Source of the DNA: CAYPUG01 sp964413905
GTDB lineage: Bacteria > Chloroflexota > Anaerolineae > JAADDB01
Direction: 5' to 3'
Length of the DNA: 40,239 nucleotides
Assembly (NCBI GenBank): GCA_964413905.1
Contig: CAYPUG010000010.1
Span: 1 to 40,239, forward strand
The notes beneath the pieces are model-generated. The model was not told where the DNA came from and did no database searches. It saw only the letters and a program-made list of their open reading frames with translations. Each line of letters starts with the position of its first letter. Within the stretch, counting starts at the first letter, position 1. Below, piece by piece: positions 17,465 through 24,911 of the stretch. The translations under genes were made by a program, and so were the position numbers.

Positions 17465-17494
17465 ACACTCCCCTTTTGCAGGGGAAGTGTATGC
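17461..17494 (-). promoter_or_regulatory. Hairpin covering the ribosome site and start codon of the lytic transglycosylase
   Basis: A 13-bp stem (GCATACACTCCCC 17461-17473 with GGGG-A-AGTGTATGC 17481-17494, one bulged A, 7-base loop) encloses both the GGGGAG and the ATG in one arm of the mRNA. It could limit translation until unfolded, or act as a protein-binding palindrome. A weak promoter candidate (TTGTTT 17513-17518, TAGCAT 17491-17496, minus strand, spacing 16) overlaps it. If that promoter is used, only the inner CCCC/GGGG part would be transcribed. Confidence 0.5.
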
Positions 17495-17550
17495 TATTTT
17501 TCTCCGAGAGGCAAACAAGGGGCACTTTTCTCAAGGGGGGAGAAATACGG

Positions 17551-19764
17551 TTAGTGAGCCAGGTATGGCAGGTAGCCGTGTAGATGGGTCCGACTTTCTG
17601 CCTGCGCCGGCACGTTCACTGCCCACGGGCCAAAGCGTCCGCCTTCGGGTGTAGTCAGCAGGTACAGGTAAGTAGCCCCGGCGTCGATATTCGTGTCTAC
17701 GAATTCATAGGCCGCGCCCTGGGCGTGTTGTTCGGTAGGAGCGATGGGCCTGGATGTCAACCGGTGCCATTTGCCGCCGGCGCGCGACCGCCACACGTCA
17801 AACGCGGGGGCCAAGGGGAGTGGGATGGAGACGCTCCAGCGAAGGTGCACGTGTCCAGTTTCCACCCGGGCGGTGAACCGGCTGATGGTCACCCATGTGG
17901 GAGCGATGTATCCGAAGTTAATGTTTTGGTTCTCCCGTAACGTTGCGGAGAGGGAGAAGGTTTGGGGACTGGGGGATGTGCGCACGTAGCCGCTGATCTG
18001 GTAAGGTGCTTCAACCGAATAGGTGCCGGGCAGAAGGTTTTCCACCAGGTAACGCCCGTCTGATGCGGTAGATGTGGTGATGTCCACGGCATCACCCAGC
18101 ACGTTGGTGCCGGTGATGTGGATGGGCACATTCTGGATGGGGGTGTTTTCACTCGCATCTTGAACGGCGTTTCCGTTGGGGTCTACCCAGGCGATTCCAC
18201 CGATGCGTCCTGTGGGCACCAGCCCGATGTCCCAATTGTCTGCCGTGTCCCCACTTTGGACGGTGAAGAGCGGGGTACGCGCGGTCTCTCGTTCTACGTC
18301 GCTGTCTTGGGTGTCATCACCCGCGTTCGGACGGGTGACCGCGTAGCCGTTCGGTATAACCACGTGAACGAAGTAGTCACCGGCAGGAATCTGGGAAAAC
18401 GTGTAATGTCCTTGCTCATCCGTTTGTGTGCTGGCGAATAGGGTTTCAGCGCTGCTGTACAGTTCAACACGCACCCCCGCTATACCGGTTTCGTCGTCAT
18501 CTTGTATCCCGTTGCCGTTCGCGTCCTCCCAGACATAATCGCCGATGGTGGCGCCCTTTCCGGAACCGCCGGCAACTTGGGCTGCTTGTACGGCCTGGTA
18601 AGCATCCACTCTCCCATATCCATAAAGGGGGTCCCATCCAGGCTCACCTAAATCAACGGCTGAACTCTCAAGCAAGTTTTCGAGATCTTGATTCGTCAAG
18701 TTCGGATTTACGGATAACATGAGTGCAGCCACGGCTGCTACATGGGGGGAAGCCATCGAGGTGCCACTGCGGGAGGCGTAAGGCCCGGCACCACCTTCCC
18801 AGTCCGTGCTGTAAATGCCTACACCCGGAGCGGCCAAGTCCACGTAATCCCCGTAATTGGACGCACTCCAATGCCGATCATCCCAGTCCGTGGCGGAGAC
18901 GGCCACCACGTGGTCGTACGCGGCCGGATAGACCGGGGCGTCACTGCCGTCGTTTCCCGCGGCTGCGACGATCAGACTCCCCTTGTTCCAGGCATAGTCT
19001 ACTGCGTCCTTAAGGAGCGAGGAATCTACTGTCCCGCGCAGGCTCAAGTTGATGATTCGTGCCCCGTGGTCCGCCGCGTAGGTAATGCCTTGGGCGACTT
19101 TGCTGTAATATCCGGCACCGGAGCTGCTGAGCACTTTAACGGCCATAACCCGGGTGTTGTACCCGATGCCGGCAATACCCACGCCGTTGTTCGTCGCGGC
19201 TGCAATGATGCCTGTTACATGAGTTCCATGTCCGTTATCGTCGGAGGGATCATTATCATCGTTGACGAAGTCCCACCCCGGGAGAACTTTGTTCTGGAGG
19301 TCTGGGTGATTCATGTCCGCACCGGTGTCTACCACTGCGACCAAGATGTCAGCCTGACCGGTGGTAATGTCCCATGCCTTATCGGCTTGAATGATCTGAG
19401 GACTGTATTGGTGTAGGTTGAATTCCGGATCGTTGGGAGTGAACGCGGCCACAACTTGAGTGTCTTCCTCCACGTACATAACGTCCGGGTCGGTGCGGTA
19501 TGCCTGGATGGCGGCCTGAGCGCGCGCCCTCGGCACTTCAATCACCAGGACGTTCAGCTGGGGGATGCGATCCACCACTACACCTTCGTGCACAGCGCTT
19601 TCGTCCAAACGCGAAGAGGAGAAAAAGGTTGGCCGATATTTAACGATGAGGCGAACGAGAGGAAGGCCCCGATGAGTGTCCGCAAAGGTTGGGACCGGAG
19701 TAATAGCTAGCACAAATATAGTAAGTATCAGGATAACTCCCCCCCAATACCGGTGCTCTTTCAT
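17551..19764 (-). CDS. Secreted subtilisin-like serine protease (S8) with SdrD-B-like domains
   Basis: An exported endopeptidase. The ATG at 19764 has GGGGG eight bases upstream. The 737 residues begin with a signal peptide (WGGVILILTIFVLAITPVPTFA), followed by an I9-type inhibitory propeptide (about 35-105, ending DVMYVEEDTQVVA). The S8 domain has catalytic Asp146 (VVDTGAD), His179 (NGHGTHVTG), oxyanion Asn271 (AAGNDG) and Ser336 (GTSMASPHVA). Two SdrD-B-like beta domains follow. The first has IGDYVWEDANGNGIQDDDE with acidic, probably Ca-binding loops; the second has IGGIAWVDPNGNAVQD. A fibronectin-like C-terminal domain ends in HGYLPYLAH. Secreted Chloroflexota proteins often end in a similar hydrophobic 'YLP' tail, whose role I do not know. 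All catalytic residues are present. Confidence 0.94.
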   Translation of the reverse strand: MKEHRYWGGVILILTIFVLAITPVPTFADTHRGLPLVRLIVKYRPTFFSSSRLDESAVHEGVVVDRIPQLNVLVIEVPRARAQAAIQAYRTDPDVMYVEEDTQVVAAFTPNDPEFNLHQYSPQIIQADKAWDITTGQADILVAVVDTGADMNHPDLQNKVLPGWDFVNDDNDPSDDNGHGTHVTGIIAAATNNGVGIAGIGYNTRVMAVKVLSSSGAGYYSKVAQGITYAADHGARIINLSLRGTVDSSLLKDAVDYAWNKGSLIVAAAGNDGSDAPVYPAAYDHVVAVSATDWDDRHWSASNYGDYVDLAAPGVGIYSTDWEGGAGPYASRSGTSMASPHVAAVAALMLSVNPNLTNQDLENLLESSAVDLGEPGWDPLYGYGRVDAYQAVQAAQVAGGSGKGATIGDYVWEDANGNGIQDDDETGIAGVRVELYSSAETLFASTQTDEQGHYTFSQIPAGDYFVHVVIPNGYAVTRPNAGDDTQDSDVERETARTPLFTVQSGDTADNWDIGLVPTGRIGGIAWVDPNGNAVQDASENTPIQNVPIHITGTNVLGDAVDITTSTASDGRYLVENLLPGTYSVEAPYQISGYVRTSPSPQTFSLSATLRENQNINFGYIAPTWVTISRFTARVETGHVHLRWSVSIPLPLAPAFDVWRSRAGGKWHRLTSRPIAPTEQHAQGAAYEFVDTNIDAGATYLYLLTTPEGGRFGPWAVNVPAQAESRTHLHGYLPYLAH

Positions 19765-19842
19765 CGTTTCATCCCCCACTCGATTAAATTTCCTTTGTTT
19801 ATTCGTCGAAAAGCGAATTGTTTGCTTGTTCTTTCTATTTCC

Positions 19843-19870
19843 ACTATAGGATGATTTTTAAGAATCGCAA
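19843..19870 (-). promoter_or_regulatory. Promoter of the S8 protease gene
   Basis: On the minus strand TTGCGA (19865-19870) and TATAGT (19843-19848) are spaced 16 bases, about 80 bases upstream of the ATG. Confidence 0.55.
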
Positions 19871-19966
19871 TGGATAATGAGTAGGGGGAAACTGTACAGA
19901 TAATTTGTGACGCGTACGCGGTGGGATTAGTGGATCTCTAACAGTACCGAGGGACTAAAACGAGGT

Positions 19967-19995
19967 GGGGGCAGTGGAGGGCAACCACTGCCCCC
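19967..19995. terminator. Perfect 11-bp GC-rich hairpin
   Basis: GGGGGCAGTGG (19967-19977) pairs perfectly with CCACTGCCCCC (19985-19995) around a 7-base loop. No T-run follows immediately on either strand. It abuts the inverted-repeat element that begins at 20003. Confidence 0.45.
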
Positions 19996-20002
19996 GTGAT
20001 CC

Positions 20003-20110
20003 AGGGCTTTTCAGAGATTTTACACTTAAAGGCAAACGGGTCGGCGACGGCATTACGATGGCTCAACCGCCGATACAGCGCCTTCCCGTGTTAGAGCATT
20101 GAAAAGCCCT
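20003..20110. repeat. Intergenic element with 11-bp perfect terminal inverted repeats, copy 2
   Basis: AGGGCTTTTCA (20003-20013) and TGAAAAGCCCT (20100-20110) are exact inverted copies bounding 108 bases. The left 41 bases and the right end align with the element at 741-883. Both have an inner GC-rich inverted region (TCGGCG/CGCCGA here). No coding capacity. MITE-like or structured-RNA element. Confidence 0.65.
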
Positions 20111-20167
20111 ACCGTGATGTGGGATGTATTTCCGGCGTGTGCTCCCTGTTCGTTAGCTTAAAAGAAG

Positions 20168-20213
20168 AATTTCCTCCTCTTCCTTTACATTAAGCCCATA
20201 AAATTCGGTGGGC
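20168..20213 (-). repeat. Dispersed intergenic repeat, degenerate tandem copy A2
   Basis: Read on the minus strand, CACCGAATTTTATGGGCTT, then GTAAAGGAAG and GGAAATTC, matches the order of motifs in the neighbouring copy (20225-20393). A short hairpin-forming stretch (AAGAGG...CCTCTT type) follows. Confidence 0.4.
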
Positions 20214-20224
20214 CAGTCCTGATT

Positions 20225-20393
20225 GACCGACAAAACTCTGCGAATGCACCTTGACCTAGGAGGAGGAAGGGAAATTCGTGGGATTTTCGCCGCCGAAGGC
20301 GGCGAAAATCCCACGAATTTCTACTTCTTCTTTACGCCGAGGTACATGAAACGCGATGTGTCAGTCAATCAGGTGATCCTCATCTCCATTATA
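20225..20393 (-). repeat. Dispersed leader-like repeat, copy A1 (with TATAAT and 23-bp hairpin)
   Basis: On the minus strand this runs from TATAAT (20388-20393) through a conserved block (20324-20360, CACATCGCGTTTCATG...GCGTAAAGAAG). A variable hairpin follows (20272-20320), and then a conserved block at 20225-20246. The last block is identical over 22 bases, in inverted orientation within the window, to 32710-32731. The other copy at 32617-32731 has the same order of parts with a different, shorter hairpin. It could be a transcribed leader or small RNA. The next gene in its direction is the S8 protease. Confidence 0.65.
20272..20320. terminator. 23-bp perfect hairpin with GAA loop
   Basis: The arms 20272-20294 and 20298-20320 are perfectly complementary around GAA. 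It is the variable centre of repeat copy A1. It has no U-run, so termination is only one option; an exposed RNA stem or recognition site is another. Confidence 0.5.
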
Positions 20394-20597
20394 CAGCTTG
20401 CTGACAATTTTTCGGTTCAGAGTGTGATGAATGGCTCTCTTTTGGTGTACAATGGATTCTGTCATACAGACTGCAAAAGCGATCTGGACGACCGACCGAG
20501 CGACCGCGTACGCGCGTCGGTCTGAAAAGGTGGGGGTTCTCTTTTGGGCCAAGATGTGTAAAGCGCAATGTGTTTGCCAACCCAGGGAGGGAGAATG

Positions 20598-21509
20598 ATG
20601 GATGAATTAGCGGGTGTGTTTGCTCCTATTGTGACGCCGTTTCGGGCCGGAGGAACAACGATTGACTTCGCGTGGTTGCCCTATTTGCTCTCCTATCTGG
20701 AATCCCACGGTCTGGACGGTGTGGTTCCCATGGGCACGACAGGCGAAGGACCCTCGTTGAGCCCGGATGAGCGAAAGGCGTTGCTGGACACGGTGATGGC
20801 TCGGCGGGGAAAATTGCGGGTTATCGCGGGGGTGGGAACACCCTCGTTGGCTCTGACTATCGAGCTCACTCGCCATGCATTTGCCTCCGGCGTGGACAGC
20901 GTGTTGGTGCTTCCCCCGTACTATTGGCGCAACGTTTCGGATGAGGGCTTGGCAACGTACTTCCGCACCCTGTGCGATAAGGCCGTCCAACCCGGTGAGA
21001 AGATCATGCTCTATCATATCCCCCACATCAGCGGCGTGCCTATTACGTTGAACATGTTGGATAAGTTGATGGAAACACATGGAGAATGCATTCTGGGGCT
21101 AAAGGATTCTTCGGGGAATCCGCGCAGCGTGTTACAGTTTATGCGGCGATATCCCACACTCAAGGTCTTCGTCGGCAGCGATGATCTGGCCGGGTTTGCC
21201 TATGAGATGAGGGCCGCGGGTACCATTTCCCTGGCGGCCAACGTGGTGCCGGACAAATTACAGGCTCTGCGACGTTTGGTGCTCTCTGGCAAGGATTACA
21301 CTCAGGCCCAGGAGGAATTGAGTGCGCTGCGGGCCTTACTGGTTGAATTTAGCCCTGTTCAGGCTTCCTTGAAGGTGTTATTGTCCAAGATCTTGAGCAC
21401 TCCGCTGACGTTCGTTCGGCCTCCCCTGCTCAACTTGACGGCCGAACAGCAATTTAGTCTGTTGGCGAAAGCACGGGAATTGCCCATCTTGAAAGATCGC
21501 AGTCTGTAA
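20598..21509 (+). CDS. DapA/NAL-superfamily aldolase, substrate uncertain
   Basis: A class I TIM-barrel aldolase that forms a Schiff base with a 2-oxo acid. ATG at 20598 is about six bases after GGGAGGG; ATG 20595 is the alternative. The 303 residues show GTTGEG (46-51), the catalytic tyrosine 139 and the Schiff-base lysine 169 in LGLKDSSGN. True dihydrodipicolinate synthases usually have Y-N-V-P-x-R-T with an arginine for the aspartate-semialdehyde carboxylate. Here the sequence is YHIPHISGV, with Ile in place of that arginine, closer to the YNIPALSGV pattern of N-acetylneuraminate lyase and related 2-keto-3-deoxy sugar acid aldolases. An automatic dapA label may therefore be wrong. A phosphoribosyltransferase gene follows 21 bases later. 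Confidence 0.85.
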   Translation: MDELAGVFAPIVTPFRAGGTTIDFAWLPYLLSYLESHGLDGVVPMGTTGEGPSLSPDERKALLDTVMARRGKLRVIAGVGTPSLALTIELTRHAFASGVDSVLVLPPYYWRNVSDEGLATYFRTLCDKAVQPGEKIMLYHIPHISGVPITLNMLDKLMETHGECILGLKDSSGNPRSVLQFMRRYPTLKVFVGSDDLAGFAYEMRAAGTISLAANVVPDKLQALRRLVLSGKDYTQAQEELSALRALLVEFSPVQASLKVLLSKILSTPLTFVRPPLLNLTAEQQFSLLAKARELPILKDRSL

Positions 21510-21530
21510 CGGTAAGGAGCGTGAGGAGTG

Positions 21531-22034
21531 ATGGAACGCATTTACTTGACCTGGAATGATGTGGACATGCTCATCGACAAGTTGTTGCCCCAATTCACGC
21601 ATCCTTTTGATGCGTTACTGATGATTACCCGGGGCGGCATTGTGCCGGGCGGTATCCTGGCCGAAGCACTGGATATCCGCTATGTGTTAACCGCGGCGGT
21701 GCGTTTTCCGGCCACCGAGGGTGTGGAGAAACGTTTGGCTTGGCCTACATTCCTTCAGTTTCCAGAGGATGCACTGCTGGAAGGCCGTCGCGTGTTGATT
21801 GTGGATGACGTGTGGGATGATGGTCGCACGATTATGACGGTCAAGGGGCGGGTGGAACAGGCCGGGGCTCTGCCGGAACTTGCCGTTCTGCACTACAAGC
21901 CCACTCGCTCTTTGTTTCCAAAAAACAAACCGGATTATTTCGCCGCCATCACGGATAAGTGGGTAGTTTATCCTTGGGAATTGCGTCGGGGCGGAGAGAT
22001 GATTCGTCCTATCACCCCCAGTCCCTTGTCATAA
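21531..22034 (+). CDS. Phosphoribosyltransferase (xanthine/hypoxanthine type)
   Basis: Probably transfers phosphoribose from PRPP to a purine base. ATG at 21531 is preceded by AAGGAG and GAGGAG stretches; a GTG three bases earlier is possible. The 167 residues contain the PRPP-binding signature VLIVDDVWDDGRTI (about 90-103), an N-terminal MITRGGIVPGG loop and a C-terminal KWVVYPWE segment that is common in xanthine-guanine PRTs. Typical length for the family. It sits 21 bases after the aldolase gene and ends at a 17-bp hairpin (22040-22084), so the two form an operon. The base specificity cannot be read from sequence alone. Confidence 0.85.
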   Translation: MERIYLTWNDVDMLIDKLLPQFTHPFDALLMITRGGIVPGGILAEALDIRYVLTAAVRFPATEGVEKRLAWPTFLQFPEDALLEGRRVLIVDDVWDDGRTIMTVKGRVEQAGALPELAVLHYKPTRSLFPKNKPDYFAAITDKWVVYPWELRRGGEMIRPITPSPLS

Positions 22035-22039
22035 GGGGG

Positions 22040-22084
22040 CGTCGTGTGATGTTCGCTCCTTACAACGGCGAACATCACACGACG
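22040..22084. terminator. 17-bp perfect hairpin between convergent genes
   Basis: CGTCGTGTGATGTTCGC (22040-22056) pairs perfectly with 22068-22084 around an 11-base loop. It lies between the stop of the phosphoribosyltransferase gene (plus) and that of argJ (minus). No U-run on either strand. Probably a bidirectional transcript end. Confidence 0.6.
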
Positions 22085-22101
22085 GGTGAAATCTATGATT
22101 T

Positions 22102-23325
22102 TTATGTGCGGTAAGCTCCGTTGATGGTGACGTAGTCGTGGCTCAGATCGCACGTCCACACTTCCGCTTCCCCATCTCCTAGACCCAGGTCCACCAGGAC
22201 GTCGATTTCCGGTTGTGCAAAGATGTGGGACGCTTCATCCTCGCTGTAAGAGGTAGGAGTGCCGCCGGCGACAACCTGCAGGGCCGGTCCCCGACGGCCT
22301 TCCCGGCCTCCCGCGAACCAGAGATGGACCCGATGGGGATCGACCTGGGCGCCGGAATACCCGACCGCGGCCAGAACGCGTCCCCAATTAGCGTCCCCAC
22401 CGTAAAACGCGGTCTTACAGAGCGGCGAGTTCGCAACCGCTTTCGCAGCTCGCAACGCGTCCTCTTGGCTTACAGCTCCACGCACTCGGATGGTGACGAA
22501 CTTGGTTGCCCCTTCACCGTCACGGACGATCATCTGGGCCAGCGTGCGACTGACCTGGGTGAGCACGTCCACAAACAGGGGAAAGCGGGGATCGTCGGCG
22601 GAAAGGATAGGAGGATGTCCCACTTTTCCGTTCGCCAGTACGACCACCGTGTCATTCGTACTGGTATCCCCATCCACAGTGATGCGATTGAAGGAAGCTT
22701 CCACAGCGTGCCGGAGTGCTCTTGCTAACAGTTCTCCGCTGATGGCCACATCTGTGGCGATGACCGACAGCATGGTCGCCATGTTGGGATGAATCATTCC
22801 TGCCCCCTTAGCCATTCCACCGATAACCGCGGGCGCCAAGGGCGCGGGTAAGGTCTCTTGGGTGAGTTTGGGCACGGTATCTGTGGTCATAATGGCGTGC
22901 GCTGCTTCCTCCCAGCCGTCCTCGCGCAGTTGCCGGACCAGGTCGGGCAGTGCGCGTTCTATCTTCTCTACGGGTAGGGGAACACCGATAACCCCGGTGG
23001 ACATGATGAAGGCCCGGTGAGGCGGTAAGTCCAGGGCCTTTTCCGCGGCTTGAGCCATGCGTCGGGCCGCGCGCATCCCGGGTTCTCCTGTGCACGCGTT
23101 GGCGTTGCCCGCGTTGATGAGGACGGCTTGGATACGCACCTCCGGATCCTGGACGAGATCGCGGTCGTACAGGACGGGAGCCGCGGCGAACGCGTTCTGT
23201 GTGAACACCGCCGCAGCCGTCGCAGGCACGTCACTCACGACCAGGGCCAAATCCAAGGCGCCATTGCGTTTGATACCGGCAGCCCCCCCTGCTGCCCTAA
23301 AACCAGGAATCACCAACCTACTCAT
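22102..23325 (-). CDS. argJ: Bifunctional ornithine acetyltransferase/N-acetylglutamate synthase
   Basis: ArgJ moves the acetyl group from N-acetylornithine to glutamate, recycling acetate in arginine synthesis; many forms also use acetyl-CoA. The 407 residues fit the family. The proprotein autocleavage site is visible in KGAGMIHPNMATMLS, where the threonine of the ATML becomes the nucleophile of the beta chain. Other family segments are LINAGNANACTG near the N-terminus, ITVDGDTSTNDT and GDANWGRVLAA. ATG at 23325 has AGGAGG upstream. It starts 12 bases after argG on the same strand, so they are co-transcribed. Whether it is mono- or bifunctional cannot be decided from the sequence. Confidence 0.95.
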   Translation of the reverse strand: MSRLVIPGFRAAGGAAGIKRNGALDLALVVSDVPATAAAVFTQNAFAAAPVLYDRDLVQDPEVRIQAVLINAGNANACTGEPGMRAARRMAQAAEKALDLPPHRAFIMSTGVIGVPLPVEKIERALPDLVRQLREDGWEEAAHAIMTTDTVPKLTQETLPAPLAPAVIGGMAKGAGMIHPNMATMLSVIATDVAISGELLARALRHAVEASFNRITVDGDTSTNDTVVVLANGKVGHPPILSADDPRFPLFVDVLTQVSRTLAQMIVRDGEGATKFVTIRVRGAVSQEDALRAAKAVANSPLCKTAFYGGDANWGRVLAAVGYSGAQVDPHRVHLWFAGGREGRRGPALQVVAGGTPTSYSEDEASHIFAQPEIDVLVDLGLGDGEAEVWTCDLSHDYVTINGAYRT

Positions 23326-23337
23326 CCCCGCCTCCTT

Positions 23338-24600
23338 CTAATCGCGCTTGAATTTGGTGTAATCAGGTGCAGTGTACGGACTCACGCCCCCACCTTCTAT
23401 ATTGACTAACGCCCGCACTTTGAGGGGAAGGCCGAAGAGTTTGATGAACCCTTCCGCGTCCTTCTGGTTGTACACGTCGCTTTCGCCAAAGGTGGCGTAA
23501 TCCTCCCGGTACAGGGACGTAGGAGACTTACGTCCAACGACCCAGACATTGCCCTTGTACAACTTCAGGCGAACGGTGCCGGTGACGGTTTTCTGCGTCT
23601 CGCGGACGAACGCGTCCAGCGCCTCGCGTAGCGGTGTAAACCACTTGCCGTCATAGACCAAGTCCGCGTAACGGAGCGCGATTTGCTGCTTGTAGTGCAA
23701 GGTGTCCCGGTCCAAGCAGAGTTCCTCCAATGCCTGGTGGGCGGTAACCCAAATGGTGCCTCCCGGTGTTTCATAGACACCGTGGGATTTCATTCCCACC
23801 AAGCGGTTTTCCACCAGATCTACCCGGCCGATGCCGTGTTTGGCGCCCAATGCGTTCAATTCTTCCATGATGCCTACTAACCCTCGGGACACACCGTTGA
23901 TGCGCACGGGTACGCCTTCTTCGAAATCCAGGGTGATGTATTCCGGCTCGTCCGGCGCGTTCAGAGGATTCACCGTCAGTTTGTACATGGCCTCTTCGGG
24001 TTCCAGCCACGGATCTTCCAGGGGGCCCCCTTCATGGCTCATGTGCCAGAAGTTCGCGTCCCGGCTGTAGATGGATTTGCGGGTGTGAGTGACGGGTACA
24101 TTGTGTTGGGCCGCATATTCCAGCGCGTCCTCCCGGCTGCGGATGTGCCATTCTCGCCAGGGGGCGATAATTTTCAACTTAGGGTTAAGGGCCATGTAGG
24201 TAAGTTCAAAGCGCACTTGATCATTGCCTTTCCCTGTGGCACCGTGCGCTACCGCGTCCGCCCCTTCCAGTTCTGCAATTTCCACTTGGCGCTTGGCAAT
24301 GAGCGGGCGGGCCATGGATGTGCCCAGAAGATACTTGCGCTCGTAGATGGCACCGGCTTGGACGGTGGGGAGCACATAATCTCTCAGGAATTCCAGGCGC
24401 AGATCTTCAATGTAAATTTTGCTGGCGCCCGACGCCAAGGCCTTTTCCTCGAGCCCTTCCAATTCTTCCTCTTGACCTAAGTTCGCTGTGAAGCAGATCA
24501 CTTCACAGCCATACGTTTCTTTAAGCCAAGGGACAATGACCGACGTGTCCAAACCGCCGGAATAGGCAAGAACGACTTTCTTGATCTCTCCTTGTGCCAT
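23338..24600 (-). CDS. argG: Argininosuccinate synthase
   Basis: ArgG joins citrulline and aspartate with ATP in the cytosol, the penultimate step of arginine synthesis. The 420 residues show the N-type ATP pyrophosphatase loop SGGLDTS (14-20), GTSMARPL, the ATGKGNDQVRFE segment, and SREDALEYA. Citrulline/aspartate-binding regions follow through DANFWHMSHEGG and HGIGRVD. ATG at 24600 follows AAGGAG. First gene of the argG-argJ operon. Upstream on the same strand are a near-consensus promoter, a 23-residue Arg-rich leader ORF and an intrinsic terminator, arranged as in ribosome-mediated attenuation (see the finding). Confidence 0.96.
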   Translation of the reverse strand: MAQGEIKKVVLAYSGGLDTSVIVPWLKETYGCEVICFTANLGQEEELEGLEEKALASGASKIYIEDLRLEFLRDYVLPTVQAGAIYERKYLLGTSMARPLIAKRQVEIAELEGADAVAHGATGKGNDQVRFELTYMALNPKLKIIAPWREWHIRSREDALEYAAQHNVPVTHTRKSIYSRDANFWHMSHEGGPLEDPWLEPEEAMYKLTVNPLNAPDEPEYITLDFEEGVPVRINGVSRGLVGIMEELNALGAKHGIGRVDLVENRLVGMKSHGVYETPGGTIWVTAHQALEELCLDRDTLHYKQQIALRYADLVYDGKWFTPLREALDAFVRETQKTVTGTVRLKLYKGNVWVVGRKSPTSLYREDYATFGESDVYNQKDAEGFIKLFGLPLKVRALVNIEGGGVSPYTAPDYTKFKRD

Positions 24601-24683
24601 GATTGCTCACTCCTTCCTTTGTGTGATTGGGTTTCAAAAAGGGAGGGCATCTTTCTTCCTCGTGAGTTGCCCGATTATTGGGT

Positions 24684-24725
24684 AAACAAAAAAGCCACGG
24701 GGGTTATGAGAACCCACGTGGCTTT
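24684..24725 (-). terminator. Intrinsic terminator inside the argG leader (attenuator)
   Basis: On the minus strand AAAGCCACGTGGGTT (24725-24711), loop CTCAT and AACCCCCGTGGCTTT (24705-24691) form a 15-bp stem with one mismatch, followed by a run of T (TTTTTTGTTT in total). It lies 84 bases upstream of the argG ATG and downstream of the argG promoter, so it would stop transcription before argG unless overridden. Confidence 0.85.
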
Positions 24726-24761
24726 ACGGGCGAGAGGCGTTCTGCACCAGGACAACGCGCG

Positions 24762-24833
24762 CTATCCCAGGCGGGGAGGCCTCCCGCCCGGCCTGTACCT
24801 CACGCGCAGCCCAAAAGTCTGTCCGTAGTGCAT
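24762..24833 (-). CDS. Arginine-rich leader peptide of argG
   Basis: A 23-codon frame starts with ATG at 24833, six bases after GGAGG (24840-24844), and ends with TAG. The product starts MHYGQTFGLRVRYRPGG and then reads RPPRLG. Five of 23 residues are arginine (positions 10, 12, 14, 18, 21; codons CGC, AGG, AGG, AGG, CGC). It lies between the promoter (24859-24887) and the terminator (24684-24725). A peptide rich in the end-product amino acid in this place is the hallmark of attenuation in his, trp and leu operons. Coding function is inferred from position, ribosome site and composition. Confidence 0.65.
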   Translation of the reverse strand: MHYGQTFGLRVRYRPGGRPPRLG

Positions 24834-24858
24834 TGTCATCCTCCACAGTGTTGTCATA

Positions 24859-24887
24859 ATTATGAGGGAAACTGCCGCGAACGTCAA
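24859..24887 (-). promoter_or_regulatory. argG promoter
   Basis: On the minus strand TTGACG (24882-24887) and CATAAT (24859-24864) are spaced 17 bases. The start site would be near 24852, only a few bases before the leader-peptide ribosome site. Confidence 0.78.
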
Positions 24888-24911
24888 ATCTTGTGAGTGG
24901 GGGCAAGGGCG

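Larger units (their letters stand above)
19765..20597. other. Long intergenic region rich in repeats and hairpins
   Basis: About 830 bases between the divergent S8 protease and aldolase genes. Going right, it holds the protease promoter, an 11-bp hairpin (19967-19995), the terminal-inverted-repeat element copy 2 (20003-20110), a degenerate leader-like repeat (20168-20213), and the better copy with its 23-bp hairpin and TATAAT (20225-20393). A GC-rich palindrome (GACCGAC...GTCGGTC, about 20490-20522) lies before the aldolase gene. Open frames here are repeat sequence and are not called as genes. Confidence 0.6.

Noticed and set aside
20223..20580. Small open frames on both strands in the repeat-rich intergenic region
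   Set aside because: They translate the repeat and its 23-bp hairpin; none has a ribosome site with proper spacing.
24740..24790. T-box riboswitch upstream of argG
   Set aside because: The best stretch (TGGGATAGCGCGCG) matches the T-box core AGGGTGGNACCGCG at too few positions.
24743..24832. Rod-like fold in the argG leader considered as 6S or SRP RNA
   Set aside because: No SRP GGAA-loop motif or 6S central bubble is recognisable; the promoter, leader ORF and terminator fit attenuation better.
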